DNA of 64,000 bases from NCBI GenBank assembly GCA_963969345.1, contig OZ017766.1, positions 7,006,001 to 7,070,000 of the forward strand. Reading direction: 5' to 3'. Below are positions 44,209 through 54,469 of this stretch, in pieces; within the stretch, counting starts at the first letter, position 1, and every line of letters starts with the position of its first letter. This DNA is from Turbatrix aceti (lineage: Eukaryota; Nematoda; Chromadorea; Rhabditida; Panagrolaimidae). Made by a program: the position numbers and the translations under genes. The notes under the pieces were generated by a model that saw nothing but the letters and a program-made list of their open reading frames with translations, was not told where the DNA came from and made no database searches.

Positions 44209-45561
44209 TCATTGTGCAGCCTCTTCGAGCTCGATGAGCTTCTTGACGCCGTCGTACATCTGACGAACCGCCTGATACTCGCTGATGCCGAGTCGCTGCT
44301 TGTTCGAGATATCGTAGACGCCGCCTTCGTTTTCGGAGTGTTCGCCGTGGATTCCGCGAATCTGGAGATTAAGTTCATCGCAGATTTTCTTGAAATCCTT
44401 GCGTGCAGAAGTCTTTGGCAACGCAATGTGCACTGAAGCGCGAACCGTCGATCCCAGATTCGTCGGGCAGAAGGTCAGAAATCCGAGTCGAGGATCGCGG
44501 GAGAACGGAACCATAGCTTCGATGGTCTTGACGCCCCGAATGAGTCGATCAAGGACCTCGCCGACATTCGAGCCTTCCTGCATGCTGATGATGCGGAGGT
44601 GGTCTTCCTCATTGACCCAGACAAGGAAGGTCTTGTTGTTGTTGTGGAAGATTCCGCGACCCTTGGGCCAGAAGTTGCACGCGTTCGCGTGCTGCAGGTG
44701 CCGATCGCCCTCCTTGAAGAGGAAGTGATCAGCGATGAGCTTCTGCTGGGTCGTCTTGGACATGCCTTCCAGCGGGTAGTACATGCCCTTGATTTCCTTG
44801 TCCTTGACGCTCTCCAGCGCCTTCTTCACCTTATCCTGCATCACTTCGTAGTCCGCGGCCTTCAGGAGAGGATTGAAGGGGTATCCGGCGAGGGACCTGC
44901 CACAACGGATGCGGGTAGACTTGATGTACTTGCCCTTAGGGTCGAGGGGTGGGAGATCCTTCGCTCGGCCTTCGCCGAGGTCGACAGCTGGCTGCTTTTC
45001 ATGGGGTCCAAAATGATGGTAATCCTCGATGATCTTATCGAACAGGTCAGAGAACACTCGGTAGGCCTCAGCGTCCGGGGCTGAAAACTTTTAGTATGAC
45101 ATTTACCTGCCCAGGTGTCAGGTACCAACCGTAAACCCCAACTCCAGCATCAAGGTTAAAAACTCCGCTCTGGATGCAATCGTAAAGCGTAGCACCCAGC
45201 TTGGTCTTGCGGCCCTTGAGTTTGTCAACAACATCCTTGGTCAGGTATTTCTTGAGCAGTGAATGGCACTTGGCGCCTTCCGGTCCGTTGAGCTTATTGT
45301 AGGCTTCTTCGATCTTTTTGACAACCGACGGATCAACTTGACTGGAAACTTTCTCCTTGGAACTGCCCTTCTTCTTTTCGCTCTTCATTTCGGCATTCTT
45401 CAATGAGGAAAAAAAGTTAAACATAAACAAACCGTGGTAACAGTCAAAACAATGCTCACCGGCAGAACGGCGTAGGCAGCGGTGCCGGCGCCCATGGCAG
45501 CAAGCGAGAATTGCCAGAAGGCGCGGTTGCGAAAGAAGCCTGAGGCTGCGGAAGCGGTCAT
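44209..45561 (-). CDS. argk: Arginine kinase with hydrophobic N-terminal extension
   Basis: Three exons, 45561-45460, 45397-45130 and 45080-44209, give 413 residues. The enzyme moves phosphate between ATP and arginine to buffer energy. Seen: [97 protein letters not shown] with the active-site region, [32 protein letters not shown] and [17 protein letters not shown]. Exon 1 adds 34 residues ([22 protein letters not shown]), followed by a Lys/Ser-rich linker. This basic-hydrophobic start could be a mitochondrial presequence or a membrane anchor. AATAAA reads on the minus strand near 44145. Otherwise the length equals the usual ~360. Confidence 0.95.
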
Positions 45562-45844
45562 GTCACAGTAAATCAGCGGCACGGAGTGAGACGATGAAAA
45601 CGTACAACGCGCTTTTTTATATTCACAAGTTGGCGGAAGAGGCGACAGTGGCAGTTGATAGGAGCATTTGCATAAAATTGAGTGTATTCATAAAAAATAC
45701 AGAATCCAGAATGCAAAAACCTATTTTTATAGGATTTTTTGACAATGTTTGTTTGGGTCTTTGTGGTCAAAAAAGTTATTCGAAAACCAAAAAACCCGAC
45801 GTCATAGATCAATTGACACAGTTATTTGCCAATTGATTTGAGCA

Positions 45845-45985
45845 GAAAACCGAAACTACGTCATTGACGAGAGCAAACGCTGTTGTTATCAGCGGATTTT
45901 TGCTCTCGTGCAACTGCAGACGAAGGTCATCAGCACACCTGTGGCTGCTAATGCGGTTTGATTGACGTAAACTGAGGTTTTTTTC
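45845..45985 (+). promoter_or_regulatory. Array distal module 0
   Basis: AACCGAAACTACGTCATTG, GTTATCAGCG, TGCTCTC, GTGCAACTGCA and TTGACGTAAACTG follow in the same order as in modules 1-4, with gaps. It lies about 0.6 kb before array gene 1. The downstream TATA and AP-1 parts are not recognisable. Confidence 0.65.
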
Positions 45986-46386
45986 CCCCGTTTTTTATGG
46001 ACTTACATACTTACAATTTGCGGAACAGAAGATCTGGCAAGTGTGCCGTAATTAGCATTTTTACAGTATTTGGAGCGGCATTGCATGAAAACTAGGAAAT
46101 ACACTGATCAAGAAATCCGTGTATCATTCGACGCAGTTTTTGATGCAGAATTCGTAAAAAAATAAAAAATAAAGGGTCTCACATAAAAAAATACTGAAAT
46201 CAAAATCTCATTCCAAATGTTTTTCAATTTTTTTCAATAATTTTGCCATTTTTTTTGGTAAATAAGCATTCAAAACCGGTTTTTTAATTTTATTATTAAT
46301 TTTACTTTCAATTTGCCAAAAAAGTGGAAATTCATGCCATGCATAAAATTGAAATACATAAACGATGACTTCAATACCTGTAGTAA

Positions 46387-46557
46387 TGAGTCACAAACCA
46401 ATTTATCATCGAAATTTTGCGTTATCAGTAAAAGGGGGCGGTTAACGGTCCCCTGCATTCCGTGGAACAGCCCTATCGGTACTTCCGGCCAGTAAATAGA
46501 ATATAAAGGCCTCCAAAAACACCCCCATTTTACACTTCTTTGTACAACTGCGATCCA
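46387..46557 (+). promoter_or_regulatory. Proximal promoter, array gene 1
   Basis: TGAGTCACAAACCA at 46387, GCGTTATCAGT with GTTATCAG at 46421-46428, and ATATAAAGG at 46501; the ATG is 57 bp on. Confidence 0.75.
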
Positions 46558-47306
46558 ATGTCTCAGACGTCATTCAACACCGCAGCTCTGCAGACCAATG
46601 AAAAAATGTGTTCTTCGAAGTGTTCATCAAAGACGCAGATCGTTCCTCCTCTGTACACTATTGAATCTCTTGTCAGCAAGTATATGAATCTGAGTTCCAA
46701 AAAACGAGGACGTCCGCGTGTTGAAGGCGAATCTTTGGACAGTCGCCAATACCATCGCCAATACAAAAAAAGGGTAATATTTTTGTTAAAATTTGGATTG
46801 TTGTTAGAGCACGTTTCGAACTTTTCGATCGAGTCGAATTCAGCTGCTCGAAATTTCACTCGAGGATTTTTGAGTGGAGTCTGTAAACTGACGCCCAATT
46901 TTTTTGAAAAGTACAGTTTTTTCCAAAAATTTTGTTGTTTTATTTCTCTATTTTTTTTATTTTTTTTCCGATTCAAAAAAAAATTTGAGAAGATTTCATT
47001 CGACGATCTTCGAGTCGAAAACTTGATTTAACAATTTTGGACCTCTTAACAAATTTTCGAAAATTTTGACCTCTGTACAAAATGTTATTCTAATCGTTGG
47101 TTTTGTTTTCGGAAACGAAGGAAAGAATCGTCGCCAATGCCACCAAAGACGGCATGCTAATGCAGCTTCATCGCCTAGCCCTACTGTACCCAGAAATGCC
47201 AACGATCCAAAAAACGTATGATGAATGTATGCAACTGGAGGACAAAATCAGAGCATACGTTGTATCAAAAAACCCAGTCGACGACTTACTATCTACTTCT
47301 GAATAA
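46558..47306 (+). CDS. Array gene 1: FTIESLV/KRGRPR family protein, short and with altered acceptor
   Basis: Exon 1 is 46558-46773; exon 2 probably 47121-47306 (133 residues in all). Motifs present: YTIESLVSKYMN, KKRGRPRVEGE, SRQYHRQYKKR, and in exon 2 ATKDGM, YDECMQLEDKIRAYV. The N-terminal disordered region is much shorter than in the other members (about 33 versus 85-200 residues before the motif). The usual TTTTCAG acceptor before exon 2 reads TTTTCGG here; the nearest in-frame AG is 9 bases on and would remove three residues. The intron is 347 bp, against 46-58 in all the others. It may be a decaying member. Unrecognised family; DNA binding is inference. Confidence 0.65.
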
Positions 47307-47714
47307 CCGTATACTATGTGTGACACCGACGCTTTTATAACGGTGTATTTCTGCAGTCAACTCATATCAGAATTCTGAATGTTGTCCATGTATAAAATTT
47401 AGTTTTCTGACGGAATAAGACAGTTCTAACTTTTTGTGATCGGTAATTAAGCGCAAATGAGAGATCAGTAATATGGCACGAATATTTAAACAATTGAGAA
47501 GGACGGTAAATAAAAAAATTAAATAAAGAAAAGAGTAATAAATGAAAATGAAAATGAAATGAAAGTATTAACAAAAGGTGTTGACAATATTTTCTAAAGA
47601 ATTGGTAAATAACGGTTAATTGGTAAATAACAATTGGTAAATAACAATAACGGTGTTCCTTGGAGATATCGCATCTTTGCATTCTGATAAGATGATAAAA
47701 GTTCCCAAAACATA
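47307..47714. other. Spacer after array gene 1
   Basis: AT-rich with AATAAAGAAAAGAGTAATAAATGAAAATGAAAATG runs; AATAAA near 47521. Nothing else seen. Confidence 0.35.
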
Positions 47715-48065
47715 AACTACGTCATCTGCAAGCTCCAGCCGCGTTCGCTTGTCTCTTATCACCAGCTTGCCCTCCGTCTTGCTCTCCCAAGCAGTCGTGC
47801 AACTGCATTGACCGTTGCACGCGGAGGTTATCAGCGCCGATGGAAGAGAATCCTTGCATCTGTTGCTGCAGTGTGACGTAGTTGACGTAGGCTGCAGTGG
47901 TCCTTATATAGAAGGAGGTCCTCTGTTTCACGTCACGTCGACCTTTATAAGGAAGGGCAAGAATCTTGCCGTCATCACACATCCTGAGTCATGGATGCGA
48001 GCTTTGGATGATGAATGGTCTCATGAGTCACTCGGTCCGTGTGAAGCCAAATCCGTGGGATGTGG
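47715..48065 (+). promoter_or_regulatory. Array distal module 1
   Basis: CTACGTCATCTGCAAG, CTCTTATCACCAGC, TGACGTAGTTGACGTAGG, CCTTATATAGAAGG, ACGTCACGTCG, CCTTTATAAGGAAGGG, GCCGTCATCA, CTGAGTCATGGATG, GATGATGAATGG and CATGAGTCAC occur in this order. About 1 kb before array gene 2. From 48066 to about 48840 nothing further is recognised. Confidence 0.8.
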
Positions 48066-48896
48066 CTATTGTAACGCAATCCAAGTTTATTGCCTTTGCC
48101 TTCGAGCCTGTAGAAGTCAGTGATGAGGTTTGCTATCCACGTTGTATCCGGTCAAACTACATATTATACAAAGGTGGTGTCCAACAGTTACGGAGAATCA
48201 ACTGTTATGCAACTGCACAATCAGCAGTTAGAATCACTTATATATACATTCAAGCCGCAACATTTTTTAAAATGAAAAGTGTAGAATTGTTCAAATCTAA
48301 TCGTCAACGACTTCGAATCCAGATGTAGAAATATGAACTGATTACTTTTGCGCATGCCGACCGCATTGAACAGGTTCCAGCGAAATACATACATCGGCCT
48401 TGATTCAGAAATGTTTATATATAACGTATCTTACATGCGGATTAATAAAGGATTTATAATGAATATAACCAACAATGATGAGTGCAATGTAAAGTCCGTG
48501 TTTTTGTCCAAGAGCAAGCACAAAAAATGAAAACTACAAAACCAACAAAATTACATTTGATAATAGTTTTTGAAACGCAAGTGCAGAATGAACAAAAAAA
48601 TTTATCAATTGGCAAATCCTGGTAAAAAAACGTGTCAGAAAACTTTTTTGGTTGCAGTCAGAGTTGTCATTCAAACCCTGCCAAGTCGTAATACGTTCAA
48701 AACATAAACAACAGTGCCTGGATATCGTTGTTTTGCGATTAACATCAGGATAAACAAACATAAAGTCCATTTAACGTTGAATAGTTCACTTTAATTTTGA
48801 AATGAATCGATTAATCCAATTTCTAAAAATATAAGTTTTTGACACTTTTGTGATACCCGGATCATCACATCACTTTTTCTGCACCACCTGCAGTTC

Positions 48897-49036
48897 TGAG
48901 TCACAAACCACCATTCGGTCGTTATCAGTGAAGGTGACAGGGTGGCTAACAACACCATGTACAAACCACGGTGTTATCAAAAAAAGCAACCTAGTATATA
49001 AGCATGCAACACAACAAACATTTTGTCTGTATTGTC
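48897..49036 (+). promoter_or_regulatory. Proximal promoter, array gene 2
   Basis: TGAGTCACAAACCA at 48897, GTTATCAG at 48921-48928, TATATAAG at 48995; the ATG is about 35 bp on. A GATCATCACAT block and CACCTGCAG precede it. Confidence 0.75.
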
Positions 49037-49809
49037 ATGGATCCAAACTCTGCTTTCCCGCCAGATTATGGCAATCCAGGCTACTTCCCGATGCAAGTCG
49101 AGATGCCTGTTTCTGCTTCAAATAGCATGCCACGGCATGCTGAACACGAATACGGTAATGTATTGGTTAATACGATTCACACCACAAACACATACAACTA
49201 CGCATCCTACAATGTTGCAAATCATCAGCAGCATGTCTATTCAAATGAGATGGCAATATACGGGCCGCCACATGAAAGACGGACTCCATTCAGGTTCGTT
49301 GTACGAAAACCCTCAGCAGCTTGCTCCCGTAGGCACACCTGGCTATCAGGTAATGAGTTCCCCTACCGGAACGGCCTTTGATTGGAACTATGGTCCTCAA
49401 GCGAATGTACCTGTCCACCAAATGCCGATGCCAAACATCGCACCACTGTTCACGATCGAATCACTCGTCCGCAAACACATGAACCTCAATTCCAAAAAAC
49501 GAGGACGTCCGCGTGTCGAAGGCGAACCTACGGACAATCGCCAATACCATCGCAAATACAAGAAAAATGTATTTTTTTAAATTATTTAATTAAAAAAATT
49601 AATTTTTAACTTTTCAGAAGACGAACGAAAAGATCATCACCGATGCAACCAAGGACGGCATTCTACAGCACATCAAACGCCTGAAACAACTCTATCCCCA
49701 ATTCCCGGAAATCCAACAAGCATACGATGAATGTCTGCAACTTGAAAAACAGGTGAAAGCTGTTGTGAATGCGAGAAACCCAATCGCGGACGCCACGGCA
49801 TCGGAATAA
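49037..49809 (+). pseudogene. Array gene 2: family member with a one-base frameshift in exon 1
   Basis: Exon 1 49037-49568, exon 2 49618-49809. From the ATG the frame reads MDPNSAFPPD...IYGPPHER and then, near 49285-49295, the family sequence continues one base out of frame as GSLYENPQQL...FTIESLVRKHMN, KKRGRPRVEGEPTDNRQYHRKYKK. Exon 1 has 532 bases, one more than a multiple of three. Everything else, including splice sites and the 64-codon exon 2 (KTNEKII-DATKDGILQH, YDECLQLEKQV), is intact. It is a recent pseudogene or a sequencing error in one base. Confidence 0.8.
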
Positions 49810-50089
49810 TCATCATGTAACCAATCATATTCTTTATCGCGTTTTTTTTGTTATATTATATTCCTAATGTAAATGTTGTTCAGATATATCTAACTATTAA
49901 CCCAATAAACTTATGACAGTTCGTGCATTAATCCATTGCGCTTCATTAATCTGCTTAATTATTTTTATACCAGGCAAAAACCGGACCAAGGAGGTGGAAA
50001 CGAATGATTCACCATTCAAAGTCGAACTGATCGGTAGAGTGACCCGGAGGGGGAGGTCGAATCAAACCAGACATCACAAAGCGTCATAG
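49810..50089. other. Spacer after array gene 2
   Basis: AATAAAC near 49903; then a conserved lead-in to module 2 (AAACCGGACCAAGGAGG, GATCGGTAGAGTGACCCG) that also precedes module 3. Confidence 0.5.
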
Positions 50090-50490
50090 AGCACCTTTGC
50101 AAGTTGATAAAAGCAACAAAGTTCCCGAACCGAAACTACGTCATCTGCAAGCAGCAGCCGCGTTCGCTTGTCTCTTATCAGCAGCTTGCCCTCCGTCTTG
50201 CTCTCCCAAGCAGTCGTGCAACTGCATTGACCGTTGCACGCGGAGGTTATCAGCGCCGATGGAAGAGCATCCTTGCATCTGCTGCTGCAGTGTGACGTAG
50301 TTGACGTAGGTCGCAGTGGTCCTTATCAAATAAGGTTTTTCTGATTGTACGTCACGCTTACCTTTATATATAAGGATGGGAAAGAGTTTTGCCGTCATCA
50401 GACTTCCTGAGTCATGGATGCGGGCTCCGGATGATGAATGGCTTCATGAGTCACCCGGTGAAAGGCCAGATCCGTGGGATGTGTGCTGAT
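50090..50490 (+). promoter_or_regulatory. Array distal module 2
   Basis: The most typical copy: AACTACGTCATCTGCAAG, CTCTTATCAGCAGC, GGAGGTTATCAGCGCCG, TGACGTAGTTGACGTAGG, CCTTATCAAATAAGG, TACGTCACGC, CCTTTATATATAAGGATGGG, GCCGTCATCAGAC, CCTGAGTCATGGATGCGGGC, GATGATGAATGG, CATGAGTCACCC. Modules 2, 3 and 4 are near-identical over ~300 bp. Confidence 0.85.
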
Positions 50491-51305
50491 TCATTGTGAT
50501 CAGTTGGGGGAAGATCGCTGACAATATCTGCCGCTAGTGGTGCCGTATTCGGTCCAGCTTCCTTATGTCTTGTGGCTACTGATCAACTGTTGTGTTGGTA
50601 CCGTTTGTAAGGCCTTTAAGATCTTGCTGTTATGCGTTGGATTATAAACAGTGACTACAGGTATTGACGTTTGTGTCTGAACGGTGTTGGCTTTTTTTCA
50701 ACAAATGCGACGACACTTGTTATCCGAAACACCAGATTTGTAATTTCTGACATCTGTTTTTGGTACTTATTTGTATTCATATCTGTAATGTGTTATATTG
50801 GGTTGACTTAATGTGCGCTAGTGTGAACACTGGCTGTTGACTTAATGTTGATTGAATAAATTATTTTATCATACTGAGTTGTATTGATGTAAAAACTTTA
50901 AAAAATGTGAAAATGCATTATTTCGTCGGTTGGTGTCAAAAAAGTGGCTTTGTAAAAAACAAAATATTGAGTTTTGGAAATCATTGTATACAACAGAGAT
51001 CAGATCATTTGCTCATGATCTGATCGGAATTTCGCATTATTTGATTTGGATTATCTGTGATCTGACCTGATCTGATCTGATCTATGAGCTGATCTGATCT
51101 GAAAAGTGATCTGATCTGAGCGAGATTCCAGTTTTTGAGTTCCGTCGAATCGAATCAAGTTGCTCAAAAGCTTGACAACTCTGTGAACAATTATCAAATT
51201 TAAAAAAATGTGCCAAAAATATTCATGCAGCGGCATTTGGTTTAAGCACGTGGGGATACCCCGAACATGATGACCAAGTCAAGTTTGTAGCTACCCAGGC
51301 AGCAG
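50491..51305. other. Spacer between module 2 and array gene 3
   Basis: No gene seen. At 51000-51125 a degenerate TGATCTGATCTGATC simple repeat occurs. Confidence 0.5.
51000..51125. repeat. Degenerate (GATCT)n simple repeat
   Basis: GATCTGATC recurs at irregular 5-bp steps, with ATGATCTGATCGG, ACCTGATCTGATCTGATC and GCTGATCTGATCTG. Confidence 0.8.
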
Positions 51306-51464
51306 TGAGTCACGGACCAATTTAGCAGTGACTTTTGCGTTATCAGTGGAAAAGGTTAACAGGACCACGCACCCCAAGGGGGCAGCTCAACCGCGACTTC
51401 CGTCTTATCAACACAATATAAGGACATGAGAAAACTCAAAAAACACAACACACATTTGGTTCCC
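51306..51464 (+). promoter_or_regulatory. Proximal promoter, array gene 3
   Basis: TGAGTCAC at 51306-51313, GCGTTATCAGTGGAA with GTTATCAG at 51339-51346, CAGGACCACGCACCCC, then ATATAAGG at 51416-51423; ATG at 51465. Confidence 0.8.
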
Positions 51465-52149
51465 ATGGATCCATACAAGTCAAATTCAAATCCAAACTTT
51501 GTCCCGCCACGTACCGGGGTGCCGGTGGTAGTTTCTGCTTCAAACTCCAGCGTGCCACTACAACGAACAACTTATGGTAACTTATCGGTCGGGATACCGG
51601 TATACGGGCCACCGGATGAAAGCGGATGCCCTTCGGCTACGTTGTACGAAAATCCACCGCGTCTAACACCGATAAGCACTCCCAGCTGCCAGGTAGTGAC
51701 TCCCACCACGGGAACCGTTGCTGGCTGGAACTATGGTCCTCCGGCAAATGTACCTGTCCAGCAGATGCCGATTGCACCACCGTTCACGATCGAATCACTC
51801 GTCCGCAAACACATGAACCCGAATGCCAAAAAACGAGGACGTCCGCGTGTCGAAGGCGAGCCTACGGACAATCGCCAATACCATCGAGTGTACAAGAAAA
51901 AGGTATGCATATTGTTTCACATGATCCAAACTTGAAATTAAATTTCATTTTTTTCAGAAGACAAACGAAAAGATCATCGCCGATGCAACGAAAGACGGCA
52001 TACTTCAGCACCTTGAACGACTAGCAAAGATGTACCGCTACATTCCGGCTATTCGAGCAGCGTATGAGCAATGTTTGCAACTTGAGGATCAAATCAGAGC
52101 CTACGTTACTGCAAAAAACCCGGTTGAAGATGGGACTACTTCTGAATAA
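51465..52149 (+). CDS. Array gene 3: FTIESLV/KRGRPR family protein
   Basis: Exons 51465-51902 and 51958-52149, 209 residues. Begins MDPYKSNSNPNFVP, a disordered Ser/Thr/Pro/Asn/Tyr-rich part of about 105 residues with IPVYGPPDESGCPSATLYEN, then PPFTIESLVRKHMN, KKRGRPRVEGEPTDNRQYHRVYKKK at the exon end. Exon 2 is KTNEKIIADATKDGILQHLERL, then a second helix AYEQCLQLEDQIRAYV, ending T-S-E. FTIESLV resembles eh1/octapeptide motifs (F-x-I-x-x-L/I-L) that bind Groucho/TLE corepressors; GRPR with flanking basic residues resembles an AT-hook or a degenerate bZIP basic region. A nuclear DNA-binding repressor is the inference. It has the cleanest gene structure in the array. Confidence 0.85.
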
Positions 52150-52677
52150 CCATTGTGCACCTGGTTTTCCGTTCAGGAGAATTTTTGTAGTAATTACAGT
52201 ATTGTTCATGCATACTTATTTATAATAGTTTACTTATCAAATAAATAAAAAGTTTAGTTTACATCAGTGTTGCATTGTGATCGGGGAAACGCATTGGAAT
52301 TTTAAGGAATTTGAAATACCCCCGCATCAGAAACAATCTTAAAACTGCCGATCAGTGTCGAAATAACCAAAAAATACTCATAAAGTGCCCAAATATGTAA
52401 CTCATTAATTAAAAGATAATTAAAAATAGAAACTTTGAACACTTGATTTGAACACGGTGGAGTTGCACCGGGTTGTTCCGAAGATCATGACCTAGTCAAC
52501 TTTGCAGCCACACCTGCAGCTGTGAGTCACAAACCATTGGGCGGTGATTTTTGTGTGTTATCAGTGGAAGAGATTAGCAGGACCACGCACCCTATGGGGC
52601 AGTCCGACCGCAATCAACAGTATATAAAAGCGTGAGAAAAGAACACAACACATACTTGGTGAACCCTAACAATTCCC
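52150..52677 (+). promoter_or_regulatory. Flank and proximal promoter, array gene 4
   Basis: AATAAATAAAAAG near 52241 ends gene 3. The promoter has GAAGATCATGACCTAGTCAA, CACCTGCAGCTGTGAGTCAC (TGAGTCAC 52523-52530), GTTATCAG at 52557-52564, CAGGACCACGCACCC and TATATAAAAG at 52621; ATG 57 bp on. It is clearly a duplicate of the gene 3 promoter. No distal module lies between genes 3 and 4. Confidence 0.8.
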
Positions 52678-53429
52678 ATGGATCCATACTTTGCTTTCCA
52701 GCCGAATTCGGCAAATCAAAATTACATCCCGGAAGAAATTGGGATGCCGGTTTCTGCTTCTAGTAGCTCCAGCATGCCACTACAATCTTACGATGATTTA
52801 TCGTGCTACAATCAAATGTATTACGATGCAACATCTCATACGTCGACCGGAATGTCGGGATTCTGGCAGCCGGATGAAGAAGTTTGTCCTTCGGCTTCGT
52901 TGTACGAAAACGTCCTGTGCCCCACTTCTGTAGGGTCTTCTAACTACTCAGTAGACACGCCCAACTCTCAGGTAATGACTCTCACCACCGAAACATTCTC
53001 ACCTCACCTATGGAATTACGATCCTCAATCAAATGTAACGGTTGAACAAATACAGGTTGATTCTCTGTTTACAATTGAATCGCACGTCAACAAATACATT
53101 CCGAAATCCCGAAAACGGGGACGTCCGCGTGATGAAAGCGAATCTACGGAGAGTCGGCAGTATCATCGTCAGTACAAGAAAAGGGTATCGTTTAACTTGA
53201 AACAAATATTTAGTTTATATTCTCATGTTTGTTACAGAAAACGAACGATAAAATCATTGCCGAAGCAACCAAGGACGGCATTCTTAAGCACATCGAAAAT
53301 TTAAAAATGCAATACGGCCACATTACAGCTATCCGAGAAGTGTGTGATCAATGTTTGCAACTTGAAGATGAAGTTAGAGCCTTTGTCAGTTCAAAAAACC
53401 CGGTTGAAGACGGGACTGCTTCCGAATGA
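52678..53429 (+). CDS. Array gene 4: FTIESLV/KRGRPR family protein
   Basis: Exons 52678-53184 and 53238-53429, 232 residues. MDPYFAFQPNSANQNY start; disordered region with SYDDLSCYNQMYYDATSH and SASLYEN; then LFTIESHVNKYIPK, where Leu of the motif is His, KRGRPRDESESTESRQYHRQYKKR, and exon 2 KTNDKIIAEATKDGILKHIENL with CDQCLQLEDEVRAFV. The His substitution at a core eh1-like position is unique among the eight and might weaken corepressor binding if that is the motif's role. The gap after gene 3 is only 528 bp. Confidence 0.85.
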
Positions 53430-53629
53430 CCGTATTTTGATTCCATACGTTTTTGTTGTAGTTTTAGTTCTAGTGTGCAATAAACTTTTCATACTTTATA
53501 CCGGGCGAAAACCGGATCAAGGGGGCGTAAACCAAGTTTCGACAAATGATTCATCCATGGCGTTCAACGCCGACCTGATCGGTAGAGTGACCCGGGAAGT
53601 TTAATGAAACCTAACGTCATAAAGCACGT
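53430..53629. other. Spacer before module 3
   Basis: AATAAAC near 53478; then ACCGGGCGAAAACCGGATCAAGG and CTGATCGGTAGAGTGACCCG as before module 2. Confidence 0.5.
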
Positions 53630-54020
53630 TTGCAGGTTGATAAAAGCAACAAAGTTCCCAAACCGAAACTACGTCATCTGCAAGCAGCAGCCGCGTTCGC
53701 TTGTCTCTTATCAGCAGTTTGCCCTCCGTCTTGCTCTCCCAAGCAGTCGTGCAACTGCATTGACCGTTGCACGCGGAGGTTATCAGCGCCGATGGAAGAG
53801 CATCCTTGCATCTGCTGCTGCAGTGTGACGTAGTTGACGTAGGTCGCAGTGGTCCTTATCAAATAAGGTTTTTCTGATTTTACGTCACGCTTACCTTTAT
53901 AAGGATGGGAAAGAGTTTTGCCGTCATCAGACTTCCTGTGCATTGGAAGCGTTCTTCGAATGATGAATGTCCTCATGAGTCACCCTCTGAATCCGTGGGA
54001 TGTAAGCTGACTCACCGTGA
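53630..54020 (+). promoter_or_regulatory. Array distal module 3
   Basis: Near-identical to module 2 up to CCTTTATAAGGATGGG, GCCGTCATCAGACTTCCTG; then diverges but keeps GATGATGAATG and CATGAGTCACCC. The first AP-1-like site (TGAGTCATGG) has become TGTGCATTGG. Confidence 0.8.
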
Positions 54021-54342
54021 TCAGCAAATTTAGTTTCAATGTAAATTTAATAAATAATTCATACTGAACGATATCACGAGAACATATAAATATTTACACT
54101 ATGCCCAAAAAAGATCATCATTAAAATTAACAGACAACAACAACAAAAACAACATCAAAAACCGAAAAAAAATTACGAATATTCAAAGTCACTGCATGAC
54201 TTACCCATTGAAATTACAAAATCAGAAGCAGTGGGCGAAAAAAATAGAACAACAAGTTTCGTTCGAGCTCGGTTGCCCTAATCACGGGGATGCATTGGAC
54301 GTCATAATTATGATGCACACACCCCCTTATACCAAAAAAAAG

Positions 54343-54469
54343 TGAGTCAAGCCGGCGTTATCAGTCGTCGGAAAAATTTGTAATTCTACACACCCAAAAG
54401 ATAGCAACATATACTTAAAGAGCATAATAGCATGAGACAATCCACACCTAATCAAGTTTGTTGATTCCC
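54343..54469 (+). promoter_or_regulatory. Proximal promoter, array gene 5
   Basis: GGACGTCATAATTATGATG at about 54298, TGAGTCAA at 54343-54350, GTTATCAG at 54357-54364 (closer than elsewhere), and a weak ATATACTTAAAG at about 54409. It is the least typical promoter. Confidence 0.65.

Larger units (their letters stand above)
45562..46557. other. Left flank of the gene array
   Basis: Holds the 5' flank of arginine kinase, the first and most diverged copy of the array's distal module (45845-45985), AT-rich sequence, and the proximal promoter of array gene 1 (46387-46557). Confidence 0.55.

Noticed and set aside
47966..48328. 120-codon open frame after module 1.
   Set aside because: The corresponding sequence in modules 2-4 is not open, so it is not conserved as protein.
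50420..50480. Possible C/D snoRNA in the module (GATGATGA as box C, CTGA as box D).
   Set aside because: GATGATGA is present in modules 1-4, but there is no consistent terminal stem, box D spacing varies, and module 5 lacks it.
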